Shown: positions 1 through 5,447 of the stretch, piece by piece | Position numbering within the stretch: the first letter of the stretch is position 1 | How the letters are laid out: each line of letters opens with the position of its first letter | Translations under genes and position numbers: made by a program | Source: Tannerella sp. | GTDB taxonomy: Bacteria > Bacteroidota > Bacteroidia > Bacteroidales > Tannerellaceae | Reading direction: 5' to 3' | Length of the DNA stretch: 5,447 nucleotides | NCBI GenBank assembly: GCA_031277235.1 | Contig: JAITMT010000501.1 | Span: 1-5,447, forward strand | The notes under the pieces: generated by a model | Told to the model about the DNA's origin: nothing | Seen by the model: only the letters and a program-made list of their open reading frames with translations | The model's database searches: none

Positions 1-45
1 TTTGCCCACATTCGGCAACCCGACAATACCACATTTCAGCGCCAT
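1..45 (-). CDS. ychF: YchF-family P-loop NTPase, N-terminal fragment (left edge)
   Basis: On the minus strand an ATG at 45-43 opens a frame reading MALKCGIVGLPNVGK before the window ends. The GLPNVGK stretch (residues 9-15) is the start of the Walker A / G1 loop in the form typical of YchF (OLA1), and the residues before it match the usual YchF N-terminus. YchF is a cytoplasmic, ribosome-associated TRAFAC-class NTPase that favours ATP over GTP; it is a conserved housekeeping protein and not part of CRISPR immunity. Only 15 codons of an expected 360 or so are present, so everything after the P-loop is unseen. No Shine-Dalgarno sequence precedes the ATG, as is usual in Bacteroidota. Other Obg-related GTPases share the NVGKS core, but the exact N-terminus makes YchF much the best call. 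Confidence 0.85.
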   Translation of the reverse strand, partial: MALKCGIVGLPNVGK

Positions 46-66
46 ATTTTATTCTAAAATTTTCTG

Positions 67-97
67 CAAAAGTATAAAATTATTTCGGAAACGGAAA
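67..97 (-). promoter_or_regulatory. Probable ychF promoter, Bacteroidota type
   Basis: On the minus strand the -7 box TACTTTTG (74-67) matches the Bacteroides consensus TAnnTTTG at every fixed position. A weaker -33 box TTTC (97-94) lies 19 bases upstream, the normal spacing. Transcription would start near 60-62 and give a leader of about 15 bases before the ychF ATG. The -33 box is only a 3-of-4 match, which limits confidence. Confidence 0.5.
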
Positions 98-114
98 AAA
101 GAACCGTCGCTGTT

Positions 115-145
115 TTTGACATTTCGGAAAAATAATCTATCTTTG
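115..145 (+). promoter_or_regulatory. Promoter of the small ORF, Bacteroidota type
   Basis: A -33 box TTTG (115-118) is followed after 19 bases by a perfect -7 box TATCTTTG (138-145, consensus TAnnTTTG). The start of transcription should fall near 150-153, leaving a leader of about 35 bases before the ATG at 186. This placement argues against the in-frame TTG at 156 as the start codon, since it would leave almost no leader. The promoter lies back to back with that of ychF. Confidence 0.65.
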
Positions 146-185
146 CAGCGTAAAATTGAATCCGAAACTTTTAACTATCAAAAAA

Positions 186-362
186 ATGGAAGCAGCAGAA
201 GAAAAAATCGTAGGACATGCCAAGGAGGCTATTCATGCCTTGACGGATAAAAAGAAAAACCGGTGGGAAAAAATCGGCAAGTTTCTGGATGAAAACCGCA
301 AACAGAAAGAATATCTACGGCAACAGGTTGTGAATGTAATAGAAGCCATCGCCGCGAACTGA
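186..362 (+). CDS. Small charged helical protein of unknown function (58 aa), probably frameshifted at its end
   Basis: The frame from ATG 186 encodes 58 residues, starting MEAAEEKIVGHAKEAI. I do not recognise a family. The product is rich in Lys, Glu and Ala, has no signal peptide, membrane segment or cysteine, and should be mostly alpha-helical and cytoplasmic. The ATG at 186 was preferred to the in-frame TTG at 156 because the promoter at 115-145 leaves a sensible leader only for the ATG. The gene is divergent from ychF and converges on the tracrRNA gene. The C-terminus is odd: the frame stops at 360-362, but the -1 frame continues as RELKEKFDYEQPVTETP to a TAA at 404-406, in the same charged style. 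A one-base deletion near 353 would explain this, with an original protein of about 73 residues. The promoter and protein-like composition support a real gene; a decaying one is also possible. Confidence 0.55.
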   Translation: MEAAEEKIVGHAKEAIHALTDKKKNRWEKIGKFLDENRKQKEYLRQQVVNVIEAIAAN

Positions 363-406
363 AAGAAAAATTTGATTATGAGCAGCCCGTAACGGAAACG
401 CCCTAA
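353..406 (+). pseudogene. Out-of-frame C-terminal tail of the small gene
   Basis: In the -1 frame relative to the small gene, codons from 353 read RELKEKFDYEQPVTETP and end at TAA 404-406. Adding one base after position 353 (for example GCCGCG to GCCCGCG) joins this tail smoothly to the upstream ...NVIEAIA. This frame has a stop at 290-292 and no plausible start codon of its own, so it is unlikely to be an independent gene. A sequencing error in the short GC-rich run is an equally good explanation. I saw no classical slippery heptamer in the correct phase, so programmed frameshifting is less likely. Confidence 0.4.
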
Positions 407-434
407 AAAAAACGAAAAATGTCAGATAGAAAAT

Positions 435-450
435 ATATTTTACAAAATAT
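435..450. repeat. AT-only inverted repeat upstream of the cas9 leader
   Basis: The arms ATATTTT (435-441) and AAAATAT (444-450) are perfectly complementary around an AC spacer. The element sits after the small gene and just before a TATCTTTA box (454-461). It could be a protein-binding palindrome, but the composition is pure A+T and such palindromes arise by chance in sequence like this. Confidence 0.25.
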
Positions 451-453
451 TTG

Positions 454-461
454 TATCTTTA
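454..461 (+). promoter_or_regulatory. Weak candidate -7 box for cas9
   Basis: TATCTTTA matches TAnnTTTG at five of six fixed positions and is the nearest -7-like box I found on the plus strand upstream of cas9. No TTTG lies at the expected distance upstream. If used, the cas9 leader would be about 130 bases long and would run through the whole tracrRNA gene in antisense. No better plus-strand promoter was found between 462 and 595, so the cas9 promoter is essentially unresolved. Confidence 0.2.
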
Positions 462-465
462 CCGC

Positions 466-496
466 AAAAAATAATCCCACGGAGTACGCGGGATTA
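466..496 (-). terminator. Intrinsic terminator of tracrRNA
   Basis: On the minus strand TAATCCCGCG (496-487) pairs with CGTGGGATTA (481-472) around a TACTC loop, followed by six T (471-466). The stem is continuous only in minus-strand RNA, where one pair is G-U; in plus-strand RNA the same position is an A-C mismatch, and no U-run follows on that side. This fixes the direction of transcription. As in other tracrRNAs, the hairpin is probably also part of the structure bound by Cas9. Confidence 0.8.
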
Positions 497-546
497 AGAA
501 ATCTTCGGCTTATAGCCTTATTGTGAAGAGTCTTTCAAAATTTGTG
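466..546 (-). ncRNA. tracrRNA of the type II-C CRISPR system
   Basis: This is a minus-strand RNA of about 80 bases between the small gene and cas9. Read 5' to 3' it has three parts. The first is an anti-repeat (546 to about 520) ending in TTCACAATAAGG; this would pair with the 5' end of a repeat beginning GTTGTGAA, the usual start of II-C repeats. The second is a short nexus-like hairpin GGCT-ATA-AGCC (517-507). The third is a 10-bp terminator hairpin followed by six U (496-466). The CACAATAAGGC..GCC arrangement is typical of II-C tracrRNAs. The RNA should pair with pre-crRNA repeats, allow processing of the duplex, and load into the neighbouring Cas9. A Bacteroidota promoter (550-581) lies directly upstream. 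The 5' end is estimated from that promoter and could be off by several bases. The repeat sequence itself is outside the window, so pairing is inferred. Confidence 0.82.
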
Positions 547-561
547 CGACAAAAGTACAAC
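520..561 (+). repeat. Degenerate CRISPR-repeat-like element (anti-repeat region)
   Basis: Read on the plus strand, this stretch begins ATTGTGAAGAG and ends GTACAAC. II-C repeats commonly begin GTTGTG and end ACAAC, so the element looks like one complete repeat with a changed first base. Its left part, on the other strand, is the tracrRNA anti-repeat, and its right end contains the tracrRNA -7 box. Only one copy is in the window, so the match to the true array repeat is inferred. Confidence 0.45.
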
Positions 562-581
562 AAAAAAATAACATAAACAAA
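550..581 (-). promoter_or_regulatory. tracrRNA promoter, Bacteroidota type
   Basis: On the minus strand a -33 box TTTG (581-578) is followed after 20 bases by TACTTTTG (557-550), a perfect match to TTTG-N20-TAnnTTTG. The predicted transcription start is around 543-547, exactly at the beginning of the anti-repeat. The same TACTTTTG box is found before ychF. The promoter lies within the 46 bases directly before the cas9 start codon and points away from cas9. Confidence 0.72.
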
Positions 582-595
582 AAAATACATAAAAA

Positions 596-3500
596 ATGGC
601 AAATTTTTTTTCTCTCGACTTAGGAACAAATTCCATTGGTTACGTAAACCGTAATACTGATAGTGGCGACAACCTTGAAAATCAACTTGAACAATTTGGG
701 TCTATTATTTTCAAAAAAGGTGTCGGTAGTGGAAAAACAGGCGAATTTTCTTATGCTGCTGAGCGTACTAAAAATCGTTCTACACGTCGATTATATCAAG
801 CTCGCAAATATCGTATTTGGGAAACGTTGAAAGTATTGATTGAATATGGTTACTGTCCACTTTCAATGGAAGATTTGAAAAAATGGAGCAATTATTACAA
901 AAGCAAAGGGTTAAAACGACAATATCCTATTGGTGCAGTTGAATTTGAACAATGGGTAAGATTAGATTTTGACGGCGATGGAAAATCCGATTATTCAAGC
1001 CCTTACCAACTTCGTGCGGAATTGGCAACTGTTCAATTGGATTTTTCCGAAGAAATAAATCGCTTCAAACTGGGTAGAGCCTTATATCACATTGCCCAAA
1101 GACGAGGTTTCAAAAGCAGCAAAGGTGAAACTTTGAAAGAGCAGGAAGAAGCCACAAAAGACATTTTGGATACCCCGGAAATAACCGAAAACGAAATAAT
1201 CACGCTAAAAAAATCGGAAGAAAAACAATCACAAAGATTGACAAAATATATTGAAGAGAACAACCTGCAATTACCAACAGTTGGGTGCGTATTATATGAA
1301 ATAGAAAAAAACGGAAAACGTATAAGAGGTAGCGTTATTGAGAAAACAGGTTATCAGGCTGTGCGTTCCCAATATCGTGAAGAAATCGAATACATTTTTA
1401 AATTTCAGAATGGATTAGATGTTAATAGTGATTTTTTCAAACGAATTTACAGCGATAAAAAAGACGGCAGTATTTTTTACAAACAACCTTTGTGTTCACA
1501 AAAAGGATTGGTTGGAAAATGTACGTTGGAAACTTCAAAGTATCGTTGTCCGATTAGCCACCCCGAATTTGAAAAATTTCGCGCATTTGCCTTTATCAAC
1601 AACGTTCAATATCGTATTTCGATAGATGAAAATTGGCAGAATCTATCTGCCGAGCAAAAATTGAAATTGTACAAGGAAAAATTTTTGCTCACAAGAGCCA
1701 ATTTCAAGTTTGAAGATATACGTAAATGGATTGAAAAAGAAATAGGGAAATCTTTGTCGTGGTCGGAAAAGAAAAGTGAGCGAACAATCAACTACAAAGA
1801 CAAAACCAATGTTTCAGGGTGTCCGATTTCAGGGCGATTGAAAAATTTATTTGGAGAAAATTGGGATAATTTTGTTTTTGAAACAACAAAAACGCACACA
1901 AACAAAACAACAAAAGAGAAAAAAGAATACAATGTAAAATATACAACCGAAGACATTTGGCATATTTGTTTTTCTTTCGATGACGAAGAAAGCATAGTCG
2001 AGTTTGCTAAAACCCAACTGAATTTTGACGATAAGCAGACCAAATCACTTGTCAATTTATGGGTTGCCATTCCACAAGGATACAGTATGCTAAGTTTGAA
2101 AGCAATACGAAATATCAACCGTTTTTTAGTTCCCGACATAAATAAGGAAGGCTACTATGGATTGATTTATACCGATGCGGCATTATTGGCAAAAATACCT
2201 GAAATTCTTGGCGAAGAATTATGGACGGAAAACGAACAACTGTTTTTCAATTCCATCAACGGTTTAACACGGGAAAACAGAGAAGAAAAACGCATTTTGA
2301 ATATTGCAAACAGTTTGATATCCAACTATAAATCATTGGAGCACGAAGAACAATTTGCTTACAAAAACACGGAATATCAATTGGATAAATTGGATTTAAA
2401 GGAAATTGAAAAATACACAAAAGAAGCCTTTGGCACAAAAACTTGGGAGATCACGGAAAATAAAGACGAAATTATAAACGCCGTAAAAGAAAAATATCAG
2501 CAGTTTTTTGCCACTTCAAAAAGAGATTACTACAAACTTCCGAAATTGGGCGACACTATAAAGCAATTTTTAGCAGATAAGTTTGAGTTCCTTGACGAAA
2601 AAAAACTCAGCAAGTTGTACCACCCGTCAATGGTTGAATTTTATAAACCTGCAAAAGATAAACGAATAGAGCATAACGGAGTTTTGCTATCCAAAAGATT
2701 ATTAGAAAGCCCTGTAATTGGTGCATTTAAGAATCCGATGGCAATGCGAACTTTGCACGAGTTGCGAAAATTGGTAAATTCTCTTCTATTGGAAGGAAGA
2801 ATTGACGAAGATACAAGAGTTGTCGTAGAAACCGCTCGCAATTTGAACGATGCAAATATGCGTTGGGCGATAGAGGCGTATCAGCGTGAACGGGAGGCAG
2901 AAAACAAAAAAATTGTGGAAGCAGTCAAAGAACTTCGTGGCGAAGAAAGAGAAGGCGACGACATTGATAAAGCACGCCTTCTTATTGAGCAAAATCCTGA
3001 TTATTTATTTGACAAAGTCCGTTATGAGAGTGAAAAAGAGCAAGATGAGAGCAACAAGAAAAAGAAGAAAAAAATAATAGGAAAAGCAAAAGATTTTCAA
3101 TATAAGAAAGATGTAACAAAGTACAAATTGTGGTTAGAGCAAGGAATGAAATGCCTTTATACAGGAAGAATTATAAACATTTCAAATTTGTTCGACGAAA
3201 ATTCTACAGATTTTGAACATACTATTCCCAGAAGTGTTTCTTTTGATAATTCATTAGCAAATCTTACAGTTTGTGATGCGTACTACAATAGACATATCAA
3301 GAAAAATCAAATCCCGACACAACTGCCCAATTACGATAAATCGGCGACTATTAACGGGTTAGAGTATTCGGCAATTAAACCACGGCTGCAAGCGTGGGAA
3401 CAGAAAGTAGAACAATTAAAAAATAATGTGGAATTTTGGAAACTGAAATCCAAGCAATCACAAACAAAAGATGTGAAAGACAGTGCTATACGCCAACGTC

Positions 3501-5080
3501 ATTTATGGCAAATGGAATTGGATTATTGGCAAAACAAACTCGACCGCTTTACTATGACAGAAGTAACAAGCGGATTTAAAAACAGCCAACTGAATGATAC
3601 GCATTTGATTACAAAATATGCCTATCATTATCTAAAATCGGTATTCAGTAAAGTGGATGTACAGAAAGGCAGCGTAACGGCTGATTTTCGTAAAATGCTC
3701 GGCATACAATCTGCCAACGAAAAGAAAGACCGCGACAAACACTCGCATCACGCCATTGATGCGGCAATCCTTTCGTGTATTCCCGTTGCAGCAAAACGCG
3801 ACAGGATGTTGGAACTCTATTACAAAATTCAAGAAAACAAAAAATTGAATTTGTCAACGGAATTTGAAGAACAAGAACTTGAAAGGGAAAAACGCAGTTG
3901 CAACATTGGCGATATTTCCAATTTGAATCAATACATTGAAGAAAATATTCTGATAAATCACATTTCTAAAGACCAAACGCTTACGCCTGCCAAACGGAAA
4001 GCAAGAAAAAGAGGAAAAGAAATTTTTGTAAAAAATGCAAATGACGAATTGGTAACGAAATGGATACAAGGTGATAGCATAAGAGCGCAGTTACACAAAG
4101 ATTCGTTGTTTGGTGCAATTAAATATCCTTCAATAAAAGACGAAAAATTAGAAAAAGATGAGCAAGGGCGTTTCATTTATCCCAAAGACAAAGATGGAAA
4201 AGATGTGATTTTAGTGGTTATGCGTGTTCCTATCACAAGTTTTACCACAGAAAAAGATTTTGAAAAAATAATTGATACAAATGTAAAGAAATCTATTCAA
4301 TCAGTAGTACAGCAACGAATAGCAAGCGGAAAAACTTTTAAAGAAGCAATTAATGAACCTATTTGGCTGTTAGATAAAAACGGCAATGAAAAGAGAACTA
4401 ATAAAAACGGCAAAGCAATAAGTCCGATACGCCACATTCGATGTAAAGTTGCAGCCGGTCGAGGTTATTTTACAGAAGATAAAGTCATTCAAGTGAAAGA
4501 ACAAACTTATAAATCAACCAAAAATTTATTCCATTTGCAGGATAGAGAACATAAAGAGTTCTATTACGCTCAAAATGACGGCAATTATTTATGTCTTTTG
4601 TATGAATTTGAAAACCAAAAGAAAAAGCAAACAGAACGTAAATTCAAGTTGATAAATTTCTTTGAAGCAACCGAATTAAATTTGAAAAACGCCGATGATC
4701 TTTGGAATGAACCGTATTTCAAAATAATCACTGAAAAAGACAAAACTTATGAATTAAAGGCAATAATAAAAGTAGGAACTCGTGTACTAATGAAAAAAGA
4801 CACGAAAGAAGATTTACATGAATTAGAATCAAAAGAGTTGAACAGAAGATTGTTTGTTGTTTACAAATTCAATACGACAAGTTCGGATAATATTTATCTT
4901 CAAAACCACATTGAAGCGCGAAAGGATGCTGATATAAAAGATAATTTTTCAGAATTTACTCCGAATAAATATCAAGCAAGGTTGCAATTAGTTGCAAACA
5001 ACTTTAATTGTCTGATTGAAAACATTGATTTTGAAATAAAATTAGACGGAACGTTGACGTTCAAAAATTTAAACCAATGA
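596..5080 (+). CDS. cas9: CRISPR-associated endonuclease Cas9, type II-C, large form (1494 aa)
   Basis: RNA-guided DNA endonuclease that cuts both target strands using a crRNA:tracrRNA duplex. RuvC-I is at the N-terminus (SLDLGTNSIG, Asp8). The Arg-rich bridge helix follows at about 53-80 (AAERTKNRSTRRLYQARKYR). The recognition lobe spans about 90-700, with the family motifs ALYHIAQRRGFKSSKGE (162-178) and SQKGLVGKC...RCPISHPEFEKFR (301-329). RuvC-II carries Glu745 (VVVETARNLN). HNH has CLYTG and FEHTIPRS with Glu874, His875 and Asn898; the 23-residue His-Asn spacing equals that of SpCas9 His840-Asn863. RuvC-III has HSHHAIDA with His1052 and Asp1055. The WED and PAM-interacting part occupies roughly 1080-1494. 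All nuclease residues are present, so it should be active. At 1494 residues it is far longer than compact II-C enzymes (about 1000-1100), with most of the extra length before HNH; this large form is known in Bacteroidota. Six lysines (821-826) mark the RuvC-II/HNH linker. The ATG at 596 is fixed by RuvC-I starting at residue 5. No Shine-Dalgarno sequence is seen. The gene is A+T-rich relative to its neighbours, and cas1 overlaps its stop. Confidence 0.97.
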   Translation: MANFFSLDLGTNSIGYVNRNTDSGDNLENQLEQFGSIIFKKGVGSGKTGEFSYAAERTKNRSTRRLYQARKYRIWETLKVLIEYGYCPLSMEDLKKWSNYYKSKGLKRQYPIGAVEFEQWVRLDFDGDGKSDYSSPYQLRAELATVQLDFSEEINRFKLGRALYHIAQRRGFKSSKGETLKEQEEATKDILDTPEITENEIITLKKSEEKQSQRLTKYIEENNLQLPTVGCVLYEIEKNGKRIRGSVIEKTGYQAVRSQYREEIEYIFKFQNGLDVNSDFFKRIYSDKKDGSIFYKQPLCSQKGLVGKCTLETSKYRCPISHPEFEKFRAFAFINNVQYRISIDENWQNLSAEQKLKLYKEKFLLTRANFKFEDIRKWIEKEIGKSLSWSEKKSERTINYKDKTNVSGCPISGRLKNLFGENWDNFVFETTKTHTNKTTKEKKEYNVKYTTEDIWHICFSFDDEESIVEFAKTQLNFDDKQTKSLVNLWVAIPQGYSMLSLKAIRNINRFLVPDINKEGYYGLIYTDAALLAKIPEILGEELWTENEQLFFNSINGLTRENREEKRILNIANSLISNYKSLEHEEQFAYKNTEYQLDKLDLKEIEKYTKEAFGTKTWEITENKDEIINAVKEKYQQFFATSKRDYYKLPKLGDTIKQFLADKFEFLDEKKLSKLYHPSMVEFYKPAKDKRIEHNGVLLSKRLLESPVIGAFKNPMAMRTLHELRKLVNSLLLEGRIDEDTRVVVETARNLNDANMRWAIEAYQREREAENKKIVEAVKELRGEEREGDDIDKARLLIEQNPDYLFDKVRYESEKEQDESNKKKKKKIIGKAKDFQYKKDVTKYKLWLEQGMKCLYTGRIINISNLFDENSTDFEHTIPRSVSFDNSLANLTVCDAYYNRHIKKNQIPTQLPNYDKSATINGLEYSAIKPRLQAWEQKVEQLKNNVEFWKLKSKQSQTKDVKDSAIRQRHLWQMELDYWQNKLDRFTMTEVTSGFKNSQLNDTHLITKYAYHYLKSVFSKVDVQKGSVTADFRKMLGIQSANEKKDRDKHSHHAIDAAILSCIPVAAKRDRMLELYYKIQENKKLNLSTEFEEQELEREKRSCNIGDISNLNQYIEENILINHISKDQTLTPAKRKARKRGKEIFVKNANDELVTKWIQGDSIRAQLHKDSLFGAIKYPSIKDEKLEKDEQGRFIYPKDKDGKDVILVVMRVPITSFTTEKDFEKIIDTNVKKSIQSVVQQRIASGKTFKEAINEPIWLLDKNGNEKRTNKNGKAISPIRHIRCKVAAGRGYFTEDKVIQVKEQTYKSTKNLFHLQDREHKEFYYAQNDGNYLCLLYEFENQKKKQTERKFKLINFFEATELNLKNADDLWNEPYFKIITEKDKTYELKAIIKVGTRVLMKKDTKEDLHELESKELNRRLFVVYKFNTTSSDNIYLQNHIEARKDADIKDNFSEFTPNKYQARLQLVANNFNCLIENIDFEIKLDGTLTFKNLNQ

Positions 5081-5447
5081 TCAAGAAAACCCTCTATTTC
5101 GGCAATCCCGCTTATTTGAGTTTGAAAAACGCTCAGTTGGTCATCAAACTTCCCGAAGTGGAAAAGAACGACGCCTTGCCCGAAAGTTTTAAGTCAGAAA
5201 GCGTTCGAACTATGCCAATAGAAGATATTGGGGTGATAGTGATTGATAACAAGCAGATTACTTTTACTTCCGGATTGATGGAGGCGCTACTCGACAATAA
5301 TTGCGCGGTTATCACTTGCGATAGCCGAAGTATGCCGCAGGGTTTACTGTTGCCGCTGGAGGGAAATACTACTCAAAATGAACGTTTTACGGCACAAATC
5401 GAAGCCTCGCTTCCACTGAAAAAACAGTTGTGGCAACAAACGGTTAT
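5077..5447 (+). CDS. cas1: CRISPR-associated integrase Cas1, type II, N-terminal part (right edge)
   Basis: The frame from ATG 5077 is open to the window end and gives 123 residues beginning MIKKTLYFGNPAYLSLKN. This matches the N-terminal beta-rich domain of type II Cas1, including the following QLVIKLPE, IEDIGVIVIDN and CDSRSMPQGLLLPLEGN segments. Cas1 forms the spacer integrase with Cas2 and inserts new spacers at the leader end of the array. The catalytic Glu, His and Asp lie in the C-terminal helical domain, outside the window, so activity cannot be judged. The ATG overlaps the cas9 stop as ATGA (5077-5080), which implies co-transcription and probably translational coupling. Sampled stretches have about 43-53% G+C, against about 28-33% in most of the cas9 stretches I counted. 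A full-length II-C Cas1 has about 300 residues; cas2 and the array are expected to follow. Confidence 0.95.
   Translation, partial: MIKKTLYFGNPAYLSLKNAQLVIKLPEVEKNDALPESFKSESVRTMPIEDIGVIVIDNKQITFTSGLMEALLDNNCAVITCDSRSMPQGLLLPLEGNTTQNERFTAQIEASLPLKKQLWQQTV

Noticed and set aside
156..185. TTG at 156 as an upstream start of the small gene
   Set aside because: It would sit only a few bases after the predicted transcription start, and the ATG at 186 gives a normal leader.
2..250. Open frame of 82 codons on the plus strand at the left end
   Set aside because: It runs across the ychF start on the other strand, both divergent promoters and part of the small gene, and its translation does not look like a protein.
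1493..1552. Three cysteines (300, 309, 318) spaced by nine residues in Cas9, as a possible metal site
   Set aside because: There is no paired CxxC arrangement, and the surrounding SQKGLVGKC...RCPISHPEFE segment is an ordinary conserved II-C motif.
3056..3080. Lys-codon run with a seven-A tract inside cas9, as a possible slippage site making a truncated Cas9
   Set aside because: The run encodes six lysines in the flexible RuvC-II/HNH linker and the frame stays open. One A7 tract in an A-rich gene is not enough evidence for slippage.
1606..4176. Several minus-strand open frames of 60-115 codons inside cas9
   Set aside because: They are shadows of the cas9 coding strand, without promoters or recognisable proteins.
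5133..5315. Minus-strand open frame of 60 codons at the right end
   Set aside because: It lies wholly within the clear cas1 frame and resembles no protein family.
1..5447. CRISPR array or mobile element within the window
   Set aside because: No spaced direct repeats, transposase or terminal inverted repeats were found; only the single repeat-like copy at 520-561 is present.

Overview
The window looks like a chromosomal segment of a Bacteroidota bacterium, probably Bacteroidales-like. It carries the left end of a type II-C CRISPR-Cas locus. Three things point to this group: promoters of the Bacteroides form (TTTG, about 19-20 bases, TAnnTTTG) before three transcription units, A-rich translation starts without Shine-Dalgarno sequences, and a very large II-C-type Cas9. 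The CRISPR array, cas2 and the rest of cas1 are not in the window.

From left to right: (1) positions 1-45, minus strand, hold the first 15 codons of the housekeeping P-loop NTPase gene ychF, with a likely promoter at 67-97. (2) Divergent from it, a well-formed promoter at 115-145 drives a small gene of unknown function (186-362). A coding-like tail in another frame (to 406) suggests that this gene has lost one base near its end. (3) The 363-595 intergenic region holds a tracrRNA gene on the minus strand, not described by any ORF. It has a promoter at 550-581, an anti-repeat at about 520-546, a GGCT-ATA-AGCC hairpin, and a terminator hairpin plus U-run at 466-496. (4) cas9 (596-5080, plus strand) encodes 1494 residues with all RuvC and HNH catalytic positions present. 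(5) cas1 (from 5077) overlaps the cas9 stop by 4 bases and runs off the right edge.

The parts fit one defence system. The tracrRNA would pair with repeats of an array outside the window, and Cas9 would use the resulting duplex to cut target DNA. Cas1, with an expected Cas2 downstream, would insert new spacers. The tracrRNA is transcribed away from cas9, antisense to the cas9 leader. Its anti-repeat plus promoter look like one complete, decayed CRISPR repeat (520-561). cas9 is clearly richer in A+T than ychF, the small gene and cas1 on either side.

The system is a recognisable II-C locus, not a new class. The most informative points are the unannotated tracrRNA with its repeat-derived promoter, the antisense arrangement with cas9, and the frameshifted small gene.
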